A DNA stretch of 64,000 nt from Streptomyces albogriseolus (GTDB lineage Bacteria; Actinomycetota; Actinomycetes; Streptomycetales; Streptomycetaceae), in NCBI GenBank assembly GCA_014650475.1, contig BMVA01000004.1, forward strand, positions 62,001 to 126,000, given 5' to 3'. Below, in pieces: positions 16,500 through 23,086 of the stretch (position 1 is the first letter of the stretch; each line of letters starts with the position of its first letter). Under the pieces are notes generated by a model. It saw only the letters and a program-made list of their open reading frames with translations, searched no databases and was not told the origin of the DNA. The position numbers were made by a program, and so were the translations under genes.

Positions 16500-16611
16500 G
16501 GGCTCGGCCGCAGTCGCGGGCTTCCGTGACGCCGTCGGTGTGGAGCAGAAGCCGCTCACCCGGCGCGAAGCTCACCTGGTGGGGTTTCGTCGTTCCGTGC
16601 CGGCCGGACAC
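16500..16611 (-). pseudogene. Relic of a SpoIIE/RsbU-type PP2C phosphatase
   Basis: The reverse strand encodes VSFAPGERLLLHTDGVTEAR, then D. This matches the near-C-terminal signature of SpoIIE-family serine phosphatases (PGDRLLLYTDGVTEARD), whose Asp binds catalytic metal. Before it the sequence does not continue as a phosphatase, and after it the frame runs into Pro/Arg-rich noise. Only about 25 residues survive. It is a decayed fragment, not a functional gene. A chance match over 20 consecutive positions is very unlikely. Confidence 0.65.
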
Positions 16612-16758
16612 AGCCCGGCCGGCTGAGGGCGTGGTCGGTCGTTGATCGGGAAATGTCGATCAGTTTCTGTCCTGGCGGGGTCAGCGGGATTCGGGGAGGT
16701 GCGGCGCGGGGAGCATGAGAGGCCGGAGTGGCGTGGGGTCGGGGTGCGGGAGGTGCCG

Positions 16759-17916
16759 ATGGGGGGCGTGCGAGGGCTGCGGCGGAGTCCGGTCGTCGGG
16801 GCCGCGTTGCTCGGTCTGGGGCATACCACGCGCTTTCTGGGGTTCGCCCTGGGGGCGGGCGCCGGTTCCGGGCTGGCGCACGCCTTCTTCGTCGATCCGG
16901 GTCCGGATGCCGAGGGCATCCACTGGTCGGTGCGCGTGCTGCTGGTCGTGGTCGTCCCGTTCATCGGGTGGCTGCTCTTCGCCGCCGGGCGCCGGCTGGT
17001 GGTGCGGGGCGCGCGGCACCGTGCCCCCGTCATCGAGTCCTTCGAACAGCTGCGAGGCCAGCGGTATCTGCTCTACCTGCGTCCCTTCGACATGGACAGG
17101 AGGATGGCCGAGCCGCCCCCGGAGGCTCCCGGCGGCGGGATGCGCTCCCCCTTCGAGATGCCCGGGCACACCACGGAGGACTTCGTCCTCGGCCAGTTCT
17201 CCGGGCTGGGGGAGGTCGTGGCGGTGGGGCGGCCCGGGGAGGAGCTGCCTCTGCTCGGTGCGCGGCGGGGCTATCTCCCGCTCGAGGACTGGAAGGCGCC
17301 GGTGAGTGCCCTGCTCCAGGGCGCGCACACCGTGCTCCTGTCCGTCGCCCCGGGGCCCGGCACCGAGTGGGAGTTCACCGAGGCGCTGCGCACGGTCGCG
17401 CCTGAGCGGCTGGTGCTCATGGTGGCCTGCGGAGCCGGGGAGTACGACACCTTCCGCAGTGGGGTGGCCGCGCTGTACGACGCCAGGAGGCGTCGGGAGG
17501 GCGGCAGGACCTGGGCGCCCCTTCCCGGTCTGCCGGACTGCCCCGCACCGCCGCCGGGCGGGAAGCGGCAGTGGGTTCTGCCGGTCAGGGCGTTCATCAC
17601 CTTCGACCGGGAGTGGCGGCCCACGGTGTTCCCGTTCGTCGTCCGTGTCCCGTGGCTGCGTCATCTCTGGACGGTCCGGCGTCTCATCCGCGGCGAGCTG
17701 CGACCACTGGTGGCGCGGATCGGTGGTCTGCCGGCACGGGGGGCGGTCGACATCATTCCGCTGCCTCGGCCCGCCGGGGCGCCCCCGGATCCGTCGCGCC
17801 CGGCCGCTCCCCCGTCGGTCCCCGTTCCGCGGCAGCCCCTCCTGGGCAGCGTCCACGTCCCTCACCAACAGCCTCCGCGCAAGCGGTGGCGGGGAGGCCG
17901 TGGGCGGCGCAGCTGA
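16759..17916 (+). CDS. Membrane-anchored protein of unknown function
   Basis: Protein of 385 residues. Two N-terminal hydrophobic segments (VVGAALLGLG to FALGAGAGSG, and VRVLLVVVVPFIGWLLFAAG) are followed by a soluble cytoplasmic domain. That domain has the pattern YLLYLRPFD ... EDFVLGQFSGLGEVVAVGRP ... LPLEDWKAPVSALLQGAHTV, which is found in uncharacterised bacterial membrane proteins and loosely recalls TIR-like folds. The tail is Pro/Arg-rich. The ATG at 16759 is chosen because GGGAGG lies 7 nt upstream; upstream in-frame starts lack this. It converges on the MerR gene with a 12-bp gap. Confidence 0.7.
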   Translation: MGGVRGLRRSPVVGAALLGLGHTTRFLGFALGAGAGSGLAHAFFVDPGPDAEGIHWSVRVLLVVVVPFIGWLLFAAGRRLVVRGARHRAPVIESFEQLRGQRYLLYLRPFDMDRRMAEPPPEAPGGGMRSPFEMPGHTTEDFVLGQFSGLGEVVAVGRPGEELPLLGARRGYLPLEDWKAPVSALLQGAHTVLLSVAPGPGTEWEFTEALRTVAPERLVLMVACGAGEYDTFRSGVAALYDARRRREGGRTWAPLPGLPDCPAPPPGGKRQWVLPVRAFITFDREWRPTVFPFVVRVPWLRHLWTVRRLIRGELRPLVARIGGLPARGAVDIIPLPRPAGAPPDPSRPAAPPSVPVPRQPLLGSVHVPHQQPPRKRWRGGRGRRS

Positions 17917-17928
17917 CCCGCGCGGTTC

Positions 17929-18900
17929 TCAGCGGGTCGCCAGGCCCTCCAACGCGTGCACCGTGTCGGCCAGGCCGTGGGGGCGTGCCGTGCCGGGGAC
18001 GGGGCGGCCCGACCAGCCGGGGCCGAGGGTGAGGACCAGGGGGCTGCGGCGGGCGCCTCGTACGCCCCATTCCATGGAGGCCACGTGCTGGGCCAGGGGG
18101 CGGCTCGCCGTCGTGCGGGACTGGGCCCACAGGGCCACCGCCGCCGGGCCGGTCCTGCGGACCGCCGCGAGCAGTGACTCCACCGGGAGCGCGCCGCCGA
18201 ACATCCTGACCGGAATCCCTCGTTCGGTCAGTGCGGCGGACAGCACCTCCAGGGCGAGCGTGTGGTGGTCCCCCGGTACGCACGCCAGCACCACGGTCGC
18301 GCCGGGGCGGTCGGGGACCGTGTCCGGTGCGGCGCGGCGGAGGGCGCCGGAGACATGCCAGGAGAGGAAGTGCTCCACCTCGACGTACCGCTCCCCCGAC
18401 GACTCCCACTTGCGTCCCACGGCCTGCAGCGTCGGCACGATCACCTCCGTCCAGGCGGCGACCAGGCCGTGTTCCCGGATCGCGTCGATCAGCAGCCGGT
18501 CGAGTGCGGCCGCGTCGAGGCGGAGGGCGGCGCGGGCGATGCCCTTGCACTCCTGGCGTGCGTCGCCCAGGCGTAGGCCGCTTCCGGCGCGGGAGGGACG
18601 GGCGGGGGCGTCCGGCGTCGCCGGGCCGGCCGGGGGCTCGGCGGCCCGCGTCTCGTCGCGGGCCAGGCGTGCCGCCTCCGCAGGGGGGATCCCGGTCGCC
18701 GTCAGCGCGCACATCCGCTCCAGGCGCGCCACGTCCGCCGGGGTCCAGCGCCGGTGCCGGCCGCCGGTGTGCCGGTCGGGGCCGAGGCCGTAGCGGTGGT
18801 CCCATGTGCGGACCGTGGTCGGGGCGACGCCCAGGCGGCGCGCCACCTCGCCGGTGGTCAGCCCGCCGCCGGGTCCGGCCGGTTCCGTGCTCTCGCTCAT
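17929..18900 (-). CDS. MerR-family regulator with cobalamin-binding domain (LitR/CarH-like)
   Basis: DNA-binding regulator of 323 residues. A MerR helix-turn-helix fills about residues 14-80 (TTGEVARRLGVAPTTVRTWD, GGRHRRWTPADVARLERM). It is followed by a helical B12-binding cap (about 125-205) and a Rossmann-like B12 domain (VVLACVPGDHHTLALEVLS). In CarH-type photoreceptors the cap motif W-x9-EH holds adenosylcobalamin. Here KWESSGERYVEVEH gives W, Glu and His with one extra residue between. The Asp/His of GDHH could supply the lower ligand. The order is that of LitR/CarH light sensors, but cofactor binding is inferred. It is divergent from a DUF4397/sortase pair. Confidence 0.85.
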   Translation of the reverse strand: MSESTEPAGPGGGLTTGEVARRLGVAPTTVRTWDHRYGLGPDRHTGGRHRRWTPADVARLERMCALTATGIPPAEAARLARDETRAAEPPAGPATPDAPARPSRAGSGLRLGDARQECKGIARAALRLDAAALDRLLIDAIREHGLVAAWTEVIVPTLQAVGRKWESSGERYVEVEHFLSWHVSGALRRAAPDTVPDRPGATVVLACVPGDHHTLALEVLSAALTERGIPVRMFGGALPVESLLAAVRRTGPAAVALWAQSRTTASRPLAQHVASMEWGVRGARRSPLVLTLGPGWSGRPVPGTARPHGLADTVHALEGLATR

Positions 18901-19017
18901 GCCTCCACCGTACGCCTTACGACGCACAAACGACGCATGTTGTCTGCGTCGATTTGCCGCATCAACACTGGGGCCAGTTCCGCAGTGAGCGGTACTCCTT
19001 CGAAAGGGATGGTCCCC

Positions 19018-19854
19018 ATGCGCACCCGTTTCCCCGTCGCCGTCGTCGCCTCCACCGGCGCCTGCGCGCTCGCGCTCGGCGTCGCCGCACCCGCCGTGGC
19101 GGCCCCCGCCGCCGATCAGGACATGGCGACGGTCTCCGTCGTCCACGGCATCCCCGACATGACGGTCGACGTGTACGCCAACGGCGACGAACTGCTCTCC
19201 GACTTCGAGCCCGGCACCGTGACCGACCCGCAGTCCCTCAAGGCCGGCACCTACGACATCCAGATCTTCGAGGCGGGCCAGGGTCCCGACGGCACCCCGG
19301 CCCTGGAGAAGAAGGTCGAGGTCGGCGAGGGCGACACCGCCACGGTCGCCGCCCATCTCAGCGCCGACGGCAAGCCCCAGCTGACCGCGTTCGCCGACGA
19401 CGTCTCCAAGGTCGACGCGGGCAAGGGCCGGCTGACCGTCCGCCACATCGCGGCCGCGCCGGCCGTGGACGTACGGGCCGGCGGTGAGCCCGTCTTCACC
19501 GGTCTGACGAACCCGAACGAGGACAGCGCCGTGGTCGACGCGGGCACCGTCGAAGCCGACGTGGTCCTCGCCGGCACCGACACCGTGGCCCTCGGCCCGG
19601 CCGAGCTGAACGTGGCGGAGGGCGCCAGCACCGTCGTCTACGCCTGGGGCAGCGCCGAGGACGACAACCTCGCCCTGGCCACGCAGAAGTTCAGCGGCAT
19701 GGACTCCATGCCGAAGGCCGTGCACGCGGGCGGCGACGGCACCGCCGTCTCTGCCAACTCCACCGAGTGGGGCGCGGGTTGGATCGCCCTCGGCGGTGCG
19801 GCCGCCGTGGCCGGTGTGCTGGCCGCCCGCCGCTTCGCGGGCAGGCGTGGCTGA
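19018..19854 (+). CDS. Secreted, membrane-anchored DUF4397 protein
   Basis: Cell-surface protein of 278 residues. A signal peptide (RTRFPVAVVASTGACALALG, cleavage near VAAPA) leads to two DUF4397-type beta domains: TVSVVHGIPDMTVDVYANGD, then RLTVRHIAAAPAVDVRAGG. A single C-terminal helix with a basic tail (WIALGGAAAVAGVLAARRFA) anchors it. No LPXTG motif is visible. The ATG at 19018 has GAAAGGG 9 nt upstream. The stop overlaps the sortase start by 8 nt, so the two are one operon. DUF4397 has no proven enzymatic role. Confidence 0.85.
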   Translation: MRTRFPVAVVASTGACALALGVAAPAVAAPAADQDMATVSVVHGIPDMTVDVYANGDELLSDFEPGTVTDPQSLKAGTYDIQIFEAGQGPDGTPALEKKVEVGEGDTATVAAHLSADGKPQLTAFADDVSKVDAGKGRLTVRHIAAAPAVDVRAGGEPVFTGLTNPNEDSAVVDAGTVEADVVLAGTDTVALGPAELNVAEGASTVVYAWGSAEDDNLALATQKFSGMDSMPKAVHAGGDGTAVSANSTEWGAGWIALGGAAAVAGVLAARRFAGRRG

Positions 19855-20521
19855 CATCTCGCGGCGGCGCGGGGGACGGGCCGTGGCGGTCGCCGTTCTT
19901 GCGGCCGTCACGGCGGTCGTCCTCGGTGTGCTGTGGCTGGCGCAGGGGCGGCAACAGGCCGCCCCGACCGCCGACTTCGGCGCCGTGCCCTCGACGGCCG
20001 CCGGCGCTGCCGGCGGGCCCTCCGGCACCGCGCCGCCGCTCCCTGCGACCGAGCAGGCGGCCAGGACGGACGCCGCGCCCGAGCGCGTCGTCGTGCCCGG
20101 TGTCGGGCTCGACGCCCGGGTCGAGGGCGTGGGCGTGACCGAGCGCGGGGACATGACCGTGCCGGACGACCCGGCGGTGGCCGGCTGGTACCGGTACGGT
20201 CCCGCTCCCGGCGGCGCCGAGGGGTCGGCCGTGCTGGTGGGGCACCTCGACAGCGAGACGGGTGACCTGGGCGAGTTCGCCGCGCTCAGGGACGTACGGG
20301 CCGGGGACACCGTGGAGGTGCGGCGAGCGGGGGCCGAGCCCGTCGCCTACCGGGTCACCGCACGCGCCACCGTCCCGAAGGACGAGCTGCCGCCGTCCGC
20401 CTTCCGCCGCACCGGGCCCCCGGTGCTCACCCTGATCACCTGCGCGCCGCCGTTCGAGCCGGAGCGCGGCGGCTACACCGCCAACCTCGTCGTGACGGCC
20501 GAGCCGATGGACACCCGCTGA
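19847..20521 (+). CDS. Class F sortase
   Basis: Membrane-anchored transpeptidase of 224 residues. The N-terminal helix (about 11-32) is followed by a Pro/Ala-rich linker and the sortase beta-barrel. Catalytic residues are visible: His133 in VLVGHLDS, Cys199 in TLITCAPPFE, Arg207 in ERGGY. Class F is the common actinobacterial group. The GTG at 19847 overlaps the DUF4397 stop (GTGGCTGA). The neighbour's lack of a clear sorting motif makes its substrate unknown. Confidence 0.9.
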   Translation: MADISRRRGGRAVAVAVLAAVTAVVLGVLWLAQGRQQAAPTADFGAVPSTAAGAAGGPSGTAPPLPATEQAARTDAAPERVVVPGVGLDARVEGVGVTERGDMTVPDDPAVAGWYRYGPAPGGAEGSAVLVGHLDSETGDLGEFAALRDVRAGDTVEVRRAGAEPVAYRVTARATVPKDELPPSAFRRTGPPVLTLITCAPPFEPERGGYTANLVVTAEPMDTR

Positions 20522-20762
20522 GGTCCGCGACGGGCGAGTCACCTGATCGTGTCTGTCGCTGTCCGTTCGTTCGGCACTTTTTCGAACTGGCCGCGACCAA
20601 ACGGTCGTTCCCTCACGTAAGCATTCGATCATCACAGGTCATCCATGAAAACCCCCGCACTCCGACACGTTCCGTCCGCCTACCGTTCGAGCGCGGCCAG
20701 GGATGGAAGGGCTGCCCCTTGAGGCCGCCGCGACCACGTAACGACTGGAGAGGGAGACGCCC

Positions 20763-21137
20763 GTGGCAACTGTGGAAGTGTCGATGAAGGACATGATGAC
20801 CAGCGTCGAGGGGGCCCTGGGTGCGGCCGTCGTCGACTACTCGAGCGGCATGGCGCTGGGGACGCTGGGAGGGGGGAAGGACCTGGACCTGACCGTCGCG
20901 GCGGCCGGCAACACCGACGTGATCCGCGCCAAGGTGCGCACGATGGAACTGCTGGGCCTCACCGGGCAGATCGAGGACATCCTCATCACCCTGGAGTCCC
21001 AGTACCACTTGATCCGGCTGGTCACCGGACGCAGCGGCAACGGCCTGTTCCTGTACCTCGTGCTGGACAAGTCCCGTTCCAACCTGGCGATGGCCCGTCA
21101 CCAGCTCAAGCGGGTCGAGGAACAGCTGGAAGTGTGA
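20763..21137 (+). CDS. Roadblock/LC7-like small protein
   Basis: Protein of 124 residues with an alpha/beta roadblock fold pattern: GALGAAVVDYSSGMALGTLG (strand-turn-strand), a helix, then HLIRLVTGRSGNGLFLYLVL. In Streptomyces such proteins act as partners of small GTPases in conservons, but here none of the other conservon genes (sensor, GTPase) is present, so it stands alone. The GTG at 20763 has GGAGAGGGAG upstream. The 240 bp before it contain CGACC-AAAC-GGTCG (20594-20607) but no gene. Confidence 0.8.
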   Translation: MATVEVSMKDMMTSVEGALGAAVVDYSSGMALGTLGGGKDLDLTVAAAGNTDVIRAKVRTMELLGLTGQIEDILITLESQYHLIRLVTGRSGNGLFLYLVLDKSRSNLAMARHQLKRVEEQLEV

Positions 21138-21173
21138 ACCGCCCCGGACCCCCGCCGACGCGCGCCCATGATG

Positions 21174-21187
21174 TGAAGACTTCTTCA
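21174..21187. promoter_or_regulatory. ArsR-type operator candidate
   Basis: TGAAGA-CT-TCTTCA is a perfect 6-2-6 palindrome, the geometry typical of ArsR/SmtB operators. It lies about 155 bp upstream of the ArsR-type gene and may mark autoregulation. Confidence 0.5.
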
Positions 21188-21340
21188 AGTCGCGACATGA
21201 ACATGGTCCCAAGCCGTGGGCGCGCGTCACGCCGGGCCACAAGGATCGGCGGCGAAGGACGGCACATCGTGCGGCGGCGCCCGCCCAGGGCGCCGCCGCA
21301 TTCCGGAGAACATCCCCGACGCGGCAGGGAGCGCGCACCC

Positions 21341-21706
21341 ATGCAAGTCCCCCTCTACCAGGCCAAGGCAGAGTTCTTCCGGATGCTGGGGCACCCGGTG
21401 CGCATCCGGGTGCTGGAGCTGTTGCAGCACGGGCCGGTGCCGGTGCGGGACCTGCTCGCCGACATCGACATCGAACCGTCCAGCCTCTCCCAGCAGTTGG
21501 CGGTACTGCGCCGGTCCGGCATCGTCGTCTCCATACGGGAGGGATCCACCGTGACGTACGCCCTCGCCGGCGGCGACGTCGCCGAGCTGCTCCGCGCGGC
21601 CCGGCGGATCCTCACGGAGCTGCTGGCCGGGCAGAGCGAACTCCTCGCGGAGCTGCGGCAGGTGGACGTGCCGGTGCCGTCGGCGCCCGGGGGCGGGCAG
21701 GAGTAG
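21341..21706 (+). CDS. ArsR-family winged-helix regulator
   Basis: Regulator of 121 residues. The winged helix (about 10-90) includes FFRMLGHPVRIRVLELLQHG, SSLSQQLAVLRRSGIVVSIR and an EGSTVTYAL wing. I see no Cys-rich metal site (ELCVCDL-type), so it may sense something other than arsenic or zinc. The C-terminal coil (ELLAGQSELLAELRQ) could aid dimerisation. The ATG at 21341 has a GGGAG site. No obvious target gene lies next to it in the same direction. Confidence 0.85.
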   Translation: MQVPLYQAKAEFFRMLGHPVRIRVLELLQHGPVPVRDLLADIDIEPSSLSQQLAVLRRSGIVVSIREGSTVTYALAGGDVAELLRAARRILTELLAGQSELLAELRQVDVPVPSAPGGGQE

Positions 21707-21732
21707 AGCGGGCGCCTCCCGGGCGGACCGCG

Positions 21733-22134
21733 TCAGTCGTGCGCCGTGGGGTCGAACCCCTCCGGCGCCCGGTCGAGGAAGGCGGAGACCGCGCGGATCC
21801 GGCCGCCCTCGTCGAACTCGATCACATCGGTGCCGGTGGCGAAGGACATGCCGGCTCCGGTGAGGATCTCCCACCGGAGCCGGGCCCGCCCGTGGTGCAC
21901 CTCGGGCTCCTCCCGGCGGCGGACCCTCGCGGGGCCCACGTGGGACACGAACTGGTCCCGGAAGTCCGCGAGGGCCGCCGCGCCGCGGAGGAACCCGACG
22001 AGGGCGCGGTACTCGACCTCGCCGGTGAAGACCACCGAGGCCAGGCGGTCCCGCTCTTCCCCGGGGCCGGTGTTCCAGAAGCGCGTGTAGCGCTCCAGCT
22101 GGGCGAACTCGTCCGCGGTCATGGCGTCGGTCAT
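21733..22134 (-). CDS. SnoaL/NTF2-like protein
   Basis: Protein of 133 residues with the NTF2-like cone fold pattern: FAQLERYTRFWNTG, a strand-rich middle, and ATGTDVIEFDEGGRIRAVSA followed by FLD, which is the conserved end of SnoaL-like proteins (FDxxGRI motif). The family includes polyketide cyclases, isomerases and non-catalytic binders, and the substrate is unknown. The ATG at 22134 has GAAGGGAA upstream. It is divergent from an XRE regulator that probably controls it. Confidence 0.82.
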   Translation of the reverse strand: MTDAMTADEFAQLERYTRFWNTGPGEERDRLASVVFTGEVEYRALVGFLRGAAALADFRDQFVSHVGPARVRRREEPEVHHGRARLRWEILTGAGMSFATGTDVIEFDEGGRIRAVSAFLDRAPEGFDPTAHD

Positions 22135-22219
22135 GACAGTTCCCTTCGTCCGGCGCGGCGCCGTGCGGCGGACCGCGCTCCTGTCTTCCGACTGTGCGGG
22201 GGCGAGGGGCGCGGAGTCG

Positions 22220-22236
22220 ATGACCTGCGAGGTCAT
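22220..22236. promoter_or_regulatory. Inverted repeat in the SnoaL/XRE divergent promoter
   Basis: ATGACCT-GCG-AGGTCAT is a perfect 7-3-7 palindrome in the 137-bp gap between the divergent genes, 36 bp before the XRE start. It is a good candidate site for that regulator. Confidence 0.55.
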
Positions 22237-22271
22237 TGCCGTCGTGCGCCCGGCCCGGCAGCCTGGGCCTC

Positions 22272-23060
22272 ATGACGACGACCACCGCACCGGTCGGGGC
22301 GCTGCTACGGCGCTGGCGTGAGCGCCGCCGCCGCTCCCAGCTCGACGTGGCGCTCGCGGCCGAACTGTCCACCCGCCATCTGAGCTGCGTCGAGACCGGA
22401 CGCGCGCATCCGAGCCGGGACATGATCCGGCGGCTGTGCGACGAGCTGGACGTGCCGCTGCGGGAGCGCAACCCGATCTATCTGGCCGCGGGCTTCGCGC
22501 CCGTGCACCGGGAGCGCCCCTTCGACGACCTGGGGGCGGCGCGGGCGGCTGTGGAGGCGGTGCTGACCGGGCACGAGCCGAACCCGGCCCTCGCGGTGAA
22601 TGTGCGCTGGGAGCTGCTGGCCGCGAACCGTGCCATGGGCCTGTTCCTCGGGGACGTGCGGCGGGGGCCGTCGGACCCGCCGTTCAACGTGCTGAAGGCG
22701 ACCCTGGGCCCCGACGGCATGGCGGGCCGCGTCCTCAATCCGGCGCAGTGGCGCGGGCACGTCCTGCGCCGGGTCCGGCGTCAGCTGGAGCGGACGGCCG
22801 ACGCCGGTCTCGCGGAGCTGCTCGCCGAGCTGGAGAGCTACCCGGCACCGGACGGGGCGGACGCGCCCGGCCCGTCCGGGGAGGCGCAGGACCTGGTGGT
22901 TCCGCTGCACCTGGCGTCTGAGTACGGGGACCTGGCGCTGCTGTACACGACGACCGTGTTCGGTTCGCCGCGGGACGTGACGCTCGACGAGATCGCCATC
23001 GAGACCTTCTTCCCTGCGGACCGGCGCACGGCCGAGCTGATGCGGGGCCTGGCCGGCTGA
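22272..23060 (+). CDS. XRE-family regulator with MmyB-like ligand domain
   Basis: Transcription factor of 262 residues. The N-terminal HTH_XRE (LLRRWRERRRRSQLDVALAA, STRHLSCVETGRAHPSRDMI) is followed by an MmyB-like PAS-type domain (ALAVNVRWELLAANRAMGLF). This layout is typical of actinobacterial regulators that control one divergent gene, here the SnoaL-like gene. The ATG at 22272 is the family start. The natural ligand is unknown. Confidence 0.88.
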   Translation: MTTTTAPVGALLRRWRERRRRSQLDVALAAELSTRHLSCVETGRAHPSRDMIRRLCDELDVPLRERNPIYLAAGFAPVHRERPFDDLGAARAAVEAVLTGHEPNPALAVNVRWELLAANRAMGLFLGDVRRGPSDPPFNVLKATLGPDGMAGRVLNPAQWRGHVLRRVRRQLERTADAGLAELLAELESYPAPDGADAPGPSGEAQDLVVPLHLASEYGDLALLYTTTVFGSPRDVTLDEIAIETFFPADRRTAELMRGLAG

Positions 23061-23086
23061 GGCCGGGGCGCGCGGGGTGCGTACCG

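Noticed and set aside
20763-21137. Conservon (cvn) operon around the roadblock-like gene
   Set aside because: The sensor kinase-like, DUF742 and GTPase genes that define a conservon are absent on both sides.
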